A stretch of 64,000 nt of DNA from Halobacterium sp. CBA1132 (lineage in GTDB: Archaea > Halobacteriota > Halobacteria > Halobacteriales > Halobacteriaceae). Position numbers and translations under genes: made by a program. The notes below the pieces were generated by a model. The model had not been told where the DNA came from. It saw nothing but the letters and a program-made list of their open reading frames with translations, and did no database searches. Location: NCBI RefSeq assembly GCF_001485535.1, contig NZ_BCMZ01000001.1, positions 372,001 through 436,000 on the forward strand. Reading direction: 5' to 3'. Below are positions 45,601 to 53,785 of this stretch, one piece after another (position 1 is the stretch's first letter; each line of letters opens with the position of its first letter).

Positions 45601-46203
45601 CTAGCGCGGGACCCACGAGTAGACGTGGTTGAGCAGCCAGTAGGTGACGACGCCGAGGAACAGCGAGGTCGACCACGCGGCGACCGCGATGCGGCCGTAC
45701 TTCGCGTGGGCGGTCTCGCGGAGTTCTGCGGGGGTGTGCGTGAGGCCGAGGGTGATGGCGTAGAGGACGACCGGAACCGCGACCACGGAGAGGAAGATGT
45801 GGATGGCGAGCATCAGGAGGTAGATTGGTTCGACGACGCCCGCGTACGCCGCGAGGAACTGGCCTTCCTCGATGACGATGGACTTCTCGAAGCCGCCGCC
45901 GACCTTCCAGAGGTAGAGCACGAGGAACACGCAGATGAGTGCGAACGCGGTCAGCATCGCGGCGCGGTGCTTCTGCACTTCGCCGCGCTTGATGAGAACC
46001 GCGCCCGCCAGTAGCGCGGTGAGCGCGAGCGTGTTCACGACCGCGATGGCGTCCGAGAACAACAGTACGGTCTCCCGGGAGAGTTCGGGGAACAGCGGGA
46101 CGACGCCGGAGAACGCGGCGGCGACGAGCGCGTAGCCGACGACCGACAGCACGACCGTGACGCGGCGCGGGTTCGCTCTCGCGTACTCGGAGGCGGAGGT
46201 CAT
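45601..46203 (-). CDS. DUF420-family membrane protein
   Basis: A 200-residue protein with about five membrane helices: VVLSVVGYALVAAAFSGVVPLF, ETVLLFSDAIAVVNTLALTALLAGAVLIKRG, KHRAAMLTAFALICVFLVLYLWKVGGG, EPIYLLMLAIHIFLSVVAVPVVLYAI and the last near 165-190. Conserved residues include the HR in KRGEVQKHRAAM, the H in LAIHI and the HAKYGR segment. The family is often near cytochrome-oxidase assembly genes (CtaM-like), but no such genes are present here. Function not established. ATG 46203; upstream gene is divergent. Confidence 0.82.
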   Translation of the reverse strand: MTSASEYARANPRRVTVVLSVVGYALVAAAFSGVVPLFPELSRETVLLFSDAIAVVNTLALTALLAGAVLIKRGEVQKHRAAMLTAFALICVFLVLYLWKVGGGFEKSIVIEEGQFLAAYAGVVEPIYLLMLAIHIFLSVVAVPVVLYAITLGLTHTPAELRETAHAKYGRIAVAAWSTSLFLGVVTYWLLNHVYSWVPR

Positions 46204-46332
46204 GGGCCGACGTTGGGCGGCCCGCGCAAACCCGCTTTCGCTTCGCGCGGGACAACCGGAGTTTGGGTAGCGCAAGCAGAACTGTAATAGAAGTCCGTTA
46301 GAGTAAAACCCGTATGCGGCGACGTACCGGCC

Positions 46333-46749
46333 ATGAGCCACGAATCCCAGCGGAACATCCGGTGTCTGGTGGCCAAAGTCGGACTCGACGGCCACGACCG
46401 GGGCGCCCACGTCATCACGCGGGCGTTCCGCGACGCCGGGTTCGAGGTCATCTACTCGGGCCTCCACAAGGCCCCCGAGGAGATCGTGCAGGCGGCCGTC
46501 CAGGAGGACGTCGACGTTCTCGGTATCTCTATTCTCTCGGGCGCGCACAACACGCTCGTCCCGAAAATCGTCGAGGGCCTCCAGGAGTACGACGCCTTCG
46601 AGGACACGCTCATCATCGTCGGCGGCATCGTCCCCGACGAGGACCGCGAGGGCCTCAAGGAGGCGGGCGTGGACGCCATCTTCGGCCCGGGGACGCCGAT
46701 GGAGGAGACCATCGAGTTCATCCGGGAGAACGTCGAGCAGCGTGACTGA
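46333..46749 (+). CDS. Methylmalonyl-CoA mutase, B12-binding (small) subunit
   Basis: A 138-residue cobalamin-binding domain beginning MSHESQRNIRCLVAKVGLDGHDRGAHVITRAF with the DxHxxG ligand motif GLDGHDRG (the axial His), then GISILSGAH and GGIVPDEDREGL. It is the free-standing domain that binds adenosylcobalamin in split archaeal mutases, which turn methylmalonyl-CoA into succinyl-CoA. The large subunit (beginning at 63211) is about 17 kb away in the same direction. A GAGTAAAA box lies about 28 bases upstream. The next gene, MeaB, starts one base after the stop. Confidence 0.93.
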   Translation: MSHESQRNIRCLVAKVGLDGHDRGAHVITRAFRDAGFEVIYSGLHKAPEEIVQAAVQEDVDVLGISILSGAHNTLVPKIVEGLQEYDAFEDTLIIVGGIVPDEDREGLKEAGVDAIFGPGTPMEETIEFIRENVEQRD

Positions 46750-46750
46750 G

Positions 46751-47722
46751 ATGGCTACGCCCGACCTCGTCGACGACCTGCTCGCCGGGAAGCACCGGGC
46801 GCTCGCGCGCGCCATCACCCGCATCGAGAACCGCTCGCCGGGCTACCGCGACCTCGTCGCCGCGCTCTACCCGCACACCGGGAACGCCGACATCGTGGGA
46901 ATCACCGGCAGTCCAGGCTCCGGGAAGTCCACGCTCGTGGACAAGATGGCGAAACACTACCGGGACCGCGGGCTGACCGTCGGCGTCATCGCGGTCGACC
47001 CCTCCAGCCCGTTCACGGGCGGCGCGGTGCTCGGGGACCGCATCCGGATGGCGTCGACCGCCACGGACATGGACGTGTTCTTCCGGTCGATGTCCGCGCG
47101 CGGGAGCCTCGGCGGCCTCTCGACGGCCACCGCGGACGCCGTGAAGGCGCTGGACGCCTTCGGCAAGGACAAAATCATCATCGAGACGGTGGGCGCCGGG
47201 CAGAACGAGGTCGACGTCGTGAAGACCGCGGACACCGTGGCGGTGCTCGTCCCGCCCTCGTCGGGCGACGACGTGCAGATGCTGAAGGCGGGCATCCTCG
47301 AAATCGGCGACGTGTTCGTCGTGAACAAGGCCGACCTCGCCGGCTCGGACAAGACCGTCACCGAACTCAAGAACATGCTCGACATGCGCGAGGGCGACCC
47401 GGACGACTGGGACCCCGAGGTCGTCGAGACGGTCGCGAACAGCGGCGAGGGCGTCGCGTCGTTCCTCGACGTGCTCGACGCGCACGCCGACTGGCTCGAC
47501 GAGTCGGGGCGCCGCGAGGCCGAACGCCACAAGCGCCACGCCGAGGAACTGCGGAACCTCCTGCGGGAGGACGCGAGCGAGCTCGTCGAGGACGAACTGG
47601 ACGCGCGCGGCGGCGTCGACGAACTCGTCGAGCGCATCGACGCCGGCGAGACGACGCCGTACGACGTCGCCGACGACGTAATCGAGCCGCTCGCGGACTG
47701 CCTCGACCAACAGCGCGACTGA
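46751..47722 (+). CDS. meaB: MeaB-family methylmalonyl-CoA mutase-associated GTPase
   Basis: MeaB (ArgK family) is a G3E GTPase that loads and protects adenosylcobalamin in methylmalonyl-CoA mutase. It begins MATPDLVDDLLAGKHRALARAIT and has the P-loop GITGSPGSGKSTLVDKM, VIAVDPSSPFTGGAVLGDRIRM (switch), ETVGAGQNEVDV and NKADLAG for guanine recognition. An upstream GTG at 46742 would add three residues and overlap the mutase gene by eight bases; either start couples the two genes. The 323-residue length is typical. Together with the B12 subunit it forms a two-gene operon. Confidence 0.95.
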   Translation: MATPDLVDDLLAGKHRALARAITRIENRSPGYRDLVAALYPHTGNADIVGITGSPGSGKSTLVDKMAKHYRDRGLTVGVIAVDPSSPFTGGAVLGDRIRMASTATDMDVFFRSMSARGSLGGLSTATADAVKALDAFGKDKIIIETVGAGQNEVDVVKTADTVAVLVPPSSGDDVQMLKAGILEIGDVFVVNKADLAGSDKTVTELKNMLDMREGDPDDWDPEVVETVANSGEGVASFLDVLDAHADWLDESGRREAERHKRHAEELRNLLREDASELVEDELDARGGVDELVERIDAGETTPYDVADDVIEPLADCLDQQRD

Positions 47723-47765
47723 CGCCGTCACAACGGCTAAGCGACTGGCGACTGAATCCTCCCGT

Positions 47766-48701
47766 ATGCGACTCCGCAGTCTCCTCGCTGGCGCCGTCGG
47801 TACCGCCGCGGCCGCCGACCTCCTCGACCGCGGCCTCCGCGCGAAAGCCGGCGACCTCGAACCGGCGCTCGCGGGCGCACAGGACACGTATCGCTGGCGC
47901 GGGTTCGACGTGGCGTACACGGAAGCCGGCGACCCCGACCGCCCGGACGTCGTCTGCCTGCACGGGGTTCACGCCGCCGCCTCCAGCCGCGAGTTCGCGG
48001 GCGTCTTCGACGCGCTCGCCGAGGACTACCACGTCATCGCGCCCGACCTCCCCGGATTCGGGCGCACCGACCGCCCGCCGGTCGCGTACACGTCCTCGCT
48101 GTACGAGGAGTTCGTCACGGACTTCGTGACCGACCTCGCCGACGACCCGGTCGTCGTCGGGAGTTCGCTCTCGGGCGCGTGGGCGACGATTGCCGCCCGA
48201 GAGGCGGACGTCTCGGGGCTGTTGCTCGTCTGTCCGACCGCGGACACCGGCCCGCGCCGGCCGTGGCTGCGCGCGCTCGTTCGGTCGCCGGTCGTCGGCG
48301 CCGCGGTGTTCGACGCGCTCACCGTGAAGCCGTCGCTGCGGTACTTCGACGAGCGCGACGCCTTCTACCACCCCGAGCGCGTCCCCGAGGGTCTCGTCGA
48401 CTACCAGTGGCAGAGCGCCCACCAGTCGGGCGCGCGGTTCGCGCCGGCGTCGTTCGTCGGCGGCTACCTCGACGCCGATATCGACCTCGGCGCCGAACTC
48501 CGCGAGCGCGACTGCCCCGCGACGCTGGTTTGGGGCCGCGAAGCCACCATCACGACGGTCGCGGCGGGCCGCGACATCGCCGAAAGCGGAGACGTGCGAC
48601 TGGTCGTCGTCGACGAGACGCGCCTGCTCCCACACGCAGAACAGCCCGAGGTGTTCCTCGACGCGGTCCGCGAGGACTTACCGCGGCTCGAAGACCACTA
48701 A
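47766..48701 (+). CDS. Alpha/beta-hydrolase
   Basis: A 311-residue protein. The core has FDVAYTEAGDPDRPDVVCLHGVHAAASSREFAGVFDAL (HG oxyanion motif), IAPDLPGFGRTDRPP and the nucleophile elbow VVGSSLSGAWA, followed by late VWGREATITTV and LPHAEQP for the acid and histidine. The elbow has GSSLSG rather than the usual GxSxG with a final glycine one residue later. The N-terminal 40 residues (MRLRSLLAGAVGTAAAADLLDRG) could be a membrane or export segment but lack a clear cleavage site. Substrate unknown. Its end overlaps the convergent DUF35 gene by 24 bases. A GGCTAAGCG box lies 27 bases upstream of the ATG. Confidence 0.85.
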   Translation: MRLRSLLAGAVGTAAAADLLDRGLRAKAGDLEPALAGAQDTYRWRGFDVAYTEAGDPDRPDVVCLHGVHAAASSREFAGVFDALAEDYHVIAPDLPGFGRTDRPPVAYTSSLYEEFVTDFVTDLADDPVVVGSSLSGAWATIAAREADVSGLLLVCPTADTGPRRPWLRALVRSPVVGAAVFDALTVKPSLRYFDERDAFYHPERVPEGLVDYQWQSAHQSGARFAPASFVGGYLDADIDLGAELRERDCPATLVWGREATITTVAAGRDIAESGDVRLVVVDETRLLPHAEQPEVFLDAVREDLPRLEDH

Positions 48702-49073
48702 GGGGTCGCCGCGCGTCTCCGTCACGCGGACCCCAACTTCGACCGTCGTCCCGATTTCGACGTTCTCGACAGCCGCCAGCACCTGCCCCGTGAGCCGCAC
48801 CGGTCCGAAGTCCACGACGGCCGTGACGTACGGCGCGTCGTCGGCGAACGACGGCGCGGGAACGTGGACCTTCGTGTACGTCGCGACTTCGCCAGTTTCG
48901 GGGAGCGCGGTTTCGTCGAGGTCGGCGCTCCCGCACTCCGGGCAGACGCGCCGCGGCGGCAGACTCCCGTGGCCGTTCGCGCACTCCACGTAGTAGCCGT
49001 CGCCCTCCGCGAGCGCGGCCACGAACTCGTCGAAGCCCGCGTCGCCGACGGACTCCTCACCGTCGTCGGTCAT
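48678..49073 (-). CDS. Zinc-ribbon/OB-fold protein (DUF35) paired with thiolase
   Basis: A 131-residue DUF35 protein: an N-terminal helix, a zinc ribbon (CANGHGSLPPRRVCPECGS; first pair C..H-like and CPEC) at about 30-50, and an OB fold (TYTKVHVPAPSFADDAPYVTAVVDFGPVRLTGQV). In archaea DUF35 partners bind acyl-CoA and channel it between thiolase and HMG-CoA synthase. It follows the thiolase gene on the same strand with a 109-base gap that contains a hairpin. ATG 49073 is preferred; a longer in-frame upstream reading consists of low-complexity Arg/Ser. Confidence 0.88.
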   Translation of the reverse strand: MTDDGEESVGDAGFDEFVAALAEGDGYYVECANGHGSLPPRRVCPECGSADLDETALPETGEVATYTKVHVPAPSFADDAPYVTAVVDFGPVRLTGQVLAAVENVEIGTTVEVGVRVTETRGDPLVVFEPR

Positions 49074-49135
49074 TCTGCCACCTCCAGCGCGCTGCGCTGT
49101 CGGGGTCGCGCTCGCGTTCCGCTCGCGCGACTTCC

Positions 49136-49154
49136 GGTAGAGCAAAGCTCTACC
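49136..49154. repeat. Perfect 8-bp hairpin in the thiolase-DUF35 gap
   Basis: GGTAGAGC, loop AAA, GCTCTACC. The gap 49074-49182 also has two CGCTCGCG-type stretches and CGTTCGCTCGCGAGTGCTCGC. The geometry equals that of the hairpins in metG and polX. It may be an inserted element or a processing/termination structure. Confidence 0.55.
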
Positions 49155-49182
49155 GACGTCTCGTTCGCTCGCGAGTGCTCGC

Positions 49183-50352
49183 TCACGAGACCACCTCCTC
49201 CAAGACGTGAACCACGGCACTTGCGACCGTGCCACCGGCGTTGTGCGCCACGCCGACCTGCGCCTCGGGGACGTGTTCGCTGTTGACGTGGTCGCCGCGC
49301 AACAGTTTTGTGAGCTCCGCGACCTGACTCGTCCCCGTCGCGCCGACCGGGTGCCCTTTCGCCTTCAGCCCTCCGGAGAGGTTCACGGGGAGGTCGCCGT
49401 CGCGCGTGGTCACGCCCTCGCGAGCGGCCGTGATGCCCTCGCCGGTGTCGAAGAACCCCAGCGACTCCAGCGCCAGCACCTCCGCGATTGTGAAGCAGTC
49501 GTGGACTTCCGCCACGTCCACGTCGTCGGCCCCGATGCCGGCGTCCGCGTACGCTTCCTCGGCGGCCTCCGTGGCGGCCGGTGAGGTCGCGACGTTCTCG
49601 CGGTCCTGCAGCGCCATCCGGTCGCCGCCCTGTCCCGTCCCGGTGATTGCGACGCCCGCGTCGAGGTTGTGGTCGTCGGCGTAGTCCTCGCTGACGAGGA
49701 CGACCGCGCTCGCGCCGTCGGTCACGGGGCAGGCGTCGTAGAGGTGCAGCGGGTCCGCGACCGCCGGCGACTCCAGCGCCGCCTCCACCGTAATCTCGCG
49801 CTGGTACTGCGCGCGCTCGTTGCCCACCGCGTTCGCGTGGTTCTTCACCGCGACGTGCGCGAGGTCCTCGCGCGTGCCGCCGAACTGCTCGAAGTACGCC
49901 GTCGCCATCATCGCGTACGCACCGGGGAACGTGACGCCGGCGCGCACCTCGTACAGTTCGTCCGCGGCGATTGCCAGCGCCTCCGTGGACTCCGCCGTCG
50001 AGAGGTTCGTCATGCGCTCGGTGCCGCCGACCACGAGCACGTCGGCCTCGCCGTTCCGGACGTCCCGGACGGCCTGCCGGAGCGCCACGCCGCTGGACGC
50101 GCACGCGCTCTCGTAACGCGTCGCCGGCGCCTGCACGCCCAGCGCCTCCGCCGCCAGCGGCCCCTGGTGGCCTTGGTGCTCGCTCAACTCGCCCATGAAG
50201 TTGCCGTAGTAGACGCCCTCGACGTCCTCGCGGGCGACGCCGGCGTCCTCGATTGCGTCGCGTCCCGCCTCCGCGAACAGGTCGCGACTCGTGCGCTCGG
50301 GGTGGCTACCGAACGCCGTCATCCCGGCGCCGGCCACGCGAACCTTCGTCAT
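49183..50352 (-). CDS. Thiolase (acetyl-CoA acetyltransferase, SCP2-type)
   Basis: The 389-residue protein has the nucleophile cysteine in RYESACASSGVALRQA, the thiolase signature NLSGGLKAKGHPVGATG and the HNAGGT motif near the C-terminus. It resembles archaeal acetoacetyl-CoA thiolases and SCP2-type thiolases that work with a DUF35 protein. It may act in acetoacetyl-CoA synthesis for mevalonate or in fatty/branched acyl-CoA breakdown. No HMG-CoA synthase is adjacent, so the second is plausible. A GTGAAAAGG box lies about 28 bases upstream of the ATG. Confidence 0.92.
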   Translation of the reverse strand: MTKVRVAGAGMTAFGSHPERTSRDLFAEAGRDAIEDAGVAREDVEGVYYGNFMGELSEHQGHQGPLAAEALGVQAPATRYESACASSGVALRQAVRDVRNGEADVLVVGGTERMTNLSTAESTEALAIAADELYEVRAGVTFPGAYAMMATAYFEQFGGTREDLAHVAVKNHANAVGNERAQYQREITVEAALESPAVADPLHLYDACPVTDGASAVVLVSEDYADDHNLDAGVAITGTGQGGDRMALQDRENVATSPAATEAAEEAYADAGIGADDVDVAEVHDCFTIAEVLALESLGFFDTGEGITAAREGVTTRDGDLPVNLSGGLKAKGHPVGATGTSQVAELTKLLRGDHVNSEHVPEAQVGVAHNAGGTVASAVVHVLEEVVS

Positions 50353-50398
50353 ACCTCATTATTGTTCGAGCGCCGTGAAAAGGTGTGTGGACCCGGGG

Positions 50399-50674
50399 CT
50401 ACATCCCCATATCTGCGGCCGCGTCCGGAACCGGGAGGCCGTTGGGAGACACGCCGAGCAGCTCCGCCGCGTGGTCCAGCGCCATGTCGAAGCCGTAGTA
50501 GCGCTCCAGTTCGTCCCCGTCGGCGGTCGGACGCACTTTCAGCATCGCGTACCCCTCGACGTTCTGCGCGACAGCGGCCGTCCGGCCACCAGCCTCGAAT
50601 TCGAGGACGCGCTCGGTCTCCGTCTCGTAGTAGCGGGCGGTGACGCCGTCGGCTTCGGCGGTCTCCTCGGTCAT
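50399..50674 (-). CDS. Haloarchaeal hypothetical protein (91 aa)
   Basis: A small soluble protein starting MTEETAEADGVTARYYETETERVLEFEAGGRTAAV. A beta-strand-rich start is followed by EGYAMLKVRPTADGDELERYYGFDMALDHAAELLG, with an amphipathic helix. No known motif. The ATG at 50674 is chosen because a GGAAAAACACG box lies about 28 bases upstream and the residues before it look non-coding. Confidence 0.65.
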   Translation of the reverse strand: MTEETAEADGVTARYYETETERVLEFEAGGRTAAVAQNVEGYAMLKVRPTADGDELERYYGFDMALDHAAELLGVSPNGLPVPDAAADMGM

Positions 50675-50778
50675 CGTCGGAAGTTCGGCCGGCCGGCGGA
50701 AAAACACGACGGGTCCGGCCGGCGGCGACTGCGGACTCCACAACGTCTTTCCGGAGCGCGGCGAGTGGTGTCGGCCAA

Positions 50779-51360
50779 ATGGGGTTGGCAGGACTGTACT
50801 CGACGGTGTTCGCGCCGGAGCTGTTCGTCCTCGAAGCGACCGTGCTGCTCGTCGCCTACGAGTTCCGCGTCCACGACTGGAACACGCGCGCGCTCGTCGT
50901 GCGGTTCGTCGCCGTGCTCGTCGGTTGGGCGCTCGCGCTCGCCGTCTATACGGGCGGCCCGGAACTTCTCGGGACCGGAGTGCCGGGCGGCGACGACCTC
51001 TACGCGAGCCTCGGGCTGATTGTCGGGTTCGCGGCCATCTGGCTGGCGTGGACGCGCCAGCGACTCGCGTCCGCGGGGCCCGCGTTCTGCGCGTTGCTCG
51101 TCGCGACGTCTGTCGTCCACGCCGTCGTCGTCCCGTTCTGGAACGTCTCCAGCCACGTCCTGTACGCCGCAGTCCCTGTCGGCTACCTCGCGACCGTCGA
51201 CCGGCGATTCGCCGCGCTCGCCGTTCTCCCTCTCGTGATGGTGTGGAGTCGCGCTGCGACCGGCGCCCACACCGCGCTCGAGGGCGTCGCGGCGCTCGTG
51301 CTCGGAGTCCTCCTCGTCGCTGCTGCGGCCGCCGTCCAGCGGTCCCGCGACGCGGCGTGA
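50779..51360 (+). CDS. PAP2-like membrane protein with a degenerate catalytic site
   Basis: A 193-residue protein with about six membrane helices. VPFWNVSSHVLYAAVP resembles PAP2 motif 2 (Ser-x-His) and VMVWSRAATGAHTALEGVAAL resembles motif 3 (SR-x5-H-x3-D) with Glu in place of Asp. The first motif (K-x6-RP) is missing. PAP2 enzymes cleave lipid phosphates at the outer membrane face; the loss of motif 1 questions activity here. A GTCTTTCC box lies about 30 bases upstream of the ATG. It could alternatively be an unrelated polytopic protein. Confidence 0.6.
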   Translation: MGLAGLYSTVFAPELFVLEATVLLVAYEFRVHDWNTRALVVRFVAVLVGWALALAVYTGGPELLGTGVPGGDDLYASLGLIVGFAAIWLAWTRQRLASAGPAFCALLVATSVVHAVVVPFWNVSSHVLYAAVPVGYLATVDRRFAALAVLPLVMVWSRAATGAHTALEGVAALVLGVLLVAAAAAVQRSRDAA

Positions 51361-51450
51361 CCTCGGCGGTCGGACGGGGCGGCGCTGTCGTTTCCGTGTC
51401 GTTTTCACGGCGGGCGCCCTCCCTCGAACCGATGCGAGTCGTTACGCGGC

Positions 51451-52182
51451 GTGGTAGCGGTGGGTGAAGCCGACCAGCCGACCGACGACGGTGTGCAGGA
51501 CGTGTCGTTCACCGCTGCGGGCGTCCGCGATGGGTTCGTCGCGGGGTTCCCGGTGGCGCTCGGCGTCGCGGGCTACGGCGTCGTGTTCGGCGTGGTCGCG
51601 CGCCGCGCCGGACTGAGCGTCGCCGAGGCCGCGGTGATGAGCGCGACGGTCGTCGCCGGCGCCGCCCAACTGGTTGCCGTGGAACTGTGGGCGGAGCCGA
51701 TTCCCGTGGTCGCCGTCGTCTCCACAACACTGCTCGTGAACCTCCGGTACGTGCTGATGGGCGCGGCGCTGCGGCCGTGGATCGGGCAACTCGGAGCGCC
51801 GAAGGCGTACGGGAGCGTGTTCTTCTTCGCGGACGAGAACTGGGCGCTGTCCATCGGCGCGCTGCGCTCGGGCAGCGACAACGGCGCGTTCCTGCTGGGC
51901 AGCGGCCTCGTGCTCTGGCTGCTGTGGGTCGCCTCGACAGTCGTCGGTGCGACGGCGGGCGACCTCGTCGGCGACCCCGCGACGTACGGTCTCGACTTCG
52001 TCGTGACCGCGCTGTTCCTCACGCTCGCCGTCGGCTTCTGGGAGGGAACGAAGTCGCTGCGGCCGTGGGTCGCAGCGGCGACCGCCGCGTTCGCGACGCA
52101 CGCCGCCGTTCCGGGCGAGTGGTACATCCTCGTCGGCGCGCTCGCCGGCGCCGCCGTGGAGGTGGTGGCCTACGATGGTTGA
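51451..52182 (+). CDS. azlC: AzlC-family branched-chain amino-acid exporter subunit
   Basis: A 243-residue membrane protein with about six helices: GFPVALGVAGYGVVFGVVARRAGLSVAEAAVMSATVVAGAAQLVAV, LLVNLRYVLMGAALRPW and a late FVVTALFLTLAVGFWEG. The AGAAQ and LRY/LMGA features fit AzlC. It begins at a GTG; a shorter start a few codons later is possible. The stop overlaps the start of azlD by eight bases. AzlCD together export branched-chain amino acids or related compounds. No AzlB regulator is nearby. Confidence 0.88.
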   Translation: MVAVGEADQPTDDGVQDVSFTAAGVRDGFVAGFPVALGVAGYGVVFGVVARRAGLSVAEAAVMSATVVAGAAQLVAVELWAEPIPVVAVVSTTLLVNLRYVLMGAALRPWIGQLGAPKAYGSVFFFADENWALSIGALRSGSDNGAFLLGSGLVLWLLWVASTVVGATAGDLVGDPATYGLDFVVTALFLTLAVGFWEGTKSLRPWVAAATAAFATHAAVPGEWYILVGALAGAAVEVVAYDG

Positions 52183-52480
52183 CCTCGACCCGACCGTCGT
52201 CGCCGTGATTCTCGCGATGGCCGCCGTGACGTACGCGACGAAAGCCGGCGGCTTCTGGCTGCTCGGACGCGTCGACCTCTCCGAGCGCGCGGAAGCCGGC
52301 ATCGACGTGCTGCCGGGCGCCGTCGTCGTCGCGTTCGTCACGCCCGCGCTCGCCGACGGCGGGATTCCGGAGTGGGTCGCCGCGGCCGCCACTGTCGCCG
52401 TCGCGCGCAAGACAGGGAACCTGCTGGTGTCACTGGTGGTCGGCGTCGGTGTCGTACTCGCGGTCAGAATCGTGGTCTGA
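52175..52480 (+). CDS. azlD: AzlD-family membrane protein
   Basis: A 101-residue protein with three helices: VVAVILAMAAVTYATKAGGFWLLG, VLPGAVVVAFVTPALAD and LLVSLVVGVGVVLAVRIVV, the typical small AzlD partner. It starts MVDLDPTVVAVILAMAAVTYATKAGG. Coupled to azlC by an eight-base overlap. Confidence 0.87.
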   Translation: MVDLDPTVVAVILAMAAVTYATKAGGFWLLGRVDLSERAEAGIDVLPGAVVVAFVTPALADGGIPEWVAAAATVAVARKTGNLLVSLVVGVGVVLAVRIVV

Positions 52481-52489
52481 GCGGCCTCG

Positions 52490-53632
52490 TTACTCCAGCA
52501 GCCGCTGCGCGATGGTGTTCCGCAGCACCTCGCTGGTGCCCTCGTAGATTTCGTTGAGCTTCGCGTCCCGGTAGTAGCGTTCGACGTCGAAGTCCTTCGT
52601 GTAGCCGTAGCCGCCGTGAATCTGGATGCCCTCGTTGGTGACCTCCCGAGAGATTTCGGAGGCGTACAGTTTCGCCTGCGCGGCGTCCTTGATGAAGTCC
52701 TCGCCGCGCATCTTCTTGTCCGCGGCGCGGTGCATCAGCAGCTTCGCGGACTGAATCTTCGTGTCCATGTCCGCGAGCTTGTGCTGAATCGCTTGGAAGT
52801 CACTGATGGGTTGGTCGAACTGCTCGCGGGCCTGCGAGTAGTCGAGGCTGTCGTCGAGGGCCGCTCGCGCCAGCCCGATGGAGCGCGCGGCGATAGTGAT
52901 ACGGCCGCCGTTCAGCGTTTCGAGGGCGTGCCGGAAGCCGTCGCCCTCCTCGCCGAGCAGTCGGTCCTCGGGGATTCGCATACTGTCGAAACGCAGTTCC
53001 GCGGTCGGACAGCCCTTGTCGCCGAGTTTGTCCTCGGTGCCCTCGACGTGGAAGCCGTCGTCCTCGTCGGGTCGCACGACGAACGACGAGATGCCCTTGT
53101 GGCCGGCGTCCGGGTCGGTCTTCGCGAACAGCGTCACCGTGTCAGCGACGCTCCCGTTCGAAATCCAGAGTTTGTCGCCGTTGACGACGTACTCGTCGCC
53201 GTCCTTCTCGGCGGTCGTCTCCATCGACGGGACGTCCGAGCCGGCGCCCGCCTCCGAGAGCGCGAACGCGCCGACGTCGTCGCCGCGGTTCATCGCCGCG
53301 AGGTACTCGGACTTCTGGTCGTCGTCGCCGTACTGGTAGAGCATGTTCCCCGCGAGGCTCGTGTGCGCCGCGACGACAGTGCCGAGGCCGCCGCTCCCGC
53401 GCGCGATTTCTTCGAGCGCGATGGCGTAAGAGTGGTAGTCCAGTCCCGCGCCGTCGTACTCCTCGGGGAACGGCATCCCCATCAGCCCGAGGTCGCTCAT
53501 CTCGTCGACGAGATCTTGTGGGAACTCGTCGTCGTGGTCGATGTCCGCCGCGCGCGGCACCACCTCCTCGTCGACGAAGTCCGCGACCATCTCCTTGATT
53601 TGGCGCTGTTCGTCGCTGAGGCTGAAGTCCAT
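52490..53632 (-). CDS. Acyl-CoA dehydrogenase
   Basis: FAD-dependent alpha,beta-dehydrogenation of an acyl-CoA, the first step of beta-oxidation or branched-chain acid breakdown. The 380-residue protein begins MDFSLSDEQRQIKEMVADFV and has GAFALSEAGAGSD, DKLWISNGSVAD, the dimer segment AREQFDQPISDFQAIQHKLADM, GGYGYTKDFDVERYYRDAKLNEIYEGTSEVLRN; the catalytic Glu is in YEGTSE as in short-chain and butyryl-CoA dehydrogenases. A CTTTAGCC box lies about 28 bases upstream. Substrate chain length is inferred only. Convergent with azlD, 9 bases apart. Confidence 0.95.
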   Translation of the reverse strand: MDFSLSDEQRQIKEMVADFVDEEVVPRAADIDHDDEFPQDLVDEMSDLGLMGMPFPEEYDGAGLDYHSYAIALEEIARGSGGLGTVVAAHTSLAGNMLYQYGDDDQKSEYLAAMNRGDDVGAFALSEAGAGSDVPSMETTAEKDGDEYVVNGDKLWISNGSVADTVTLFAKTDPDAGHKGISSFVVRPDEDDGFHVEGTEDKLGDKGCPTAELRFDSMRIPEDRLLGEEGDGFRHALETLNGGRITIAARSIGLARAALDDSLDYSQAREQFDQPISDFQAIQHKLADMDTKIQSAKLLMHRAADKKMRGEDFIKDAAQAKLYASEISREVTNEGIQIHGGYGYTKDFDVERYYRDAKLNEIYEGTSEVLRNTIAQRLLE

Positions 53633-53785
53633 GCGCGAATCTTGCCGCGTCGTTCCTTTAGCCTTCCCATAGCCGAAGGTCGGGCCGGTTGAGCGACCCG
53701 CAAGCCTCGCGGCACTCGACCCGTCGGTTCGCCGACCCATCCCCCGTCCCTTTTTGCGCGTGGTCCCCTTAACGGGGGTATAGCG

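Noticed and set aside
45169-45632. Open frames of 60-275 codons in the gap 45046-45600
   Set aside because: They come from the repeated, hairpin-rich element; no start box, no haloarchaeal amino-acid pattern, and the frames differ among copies of the element.
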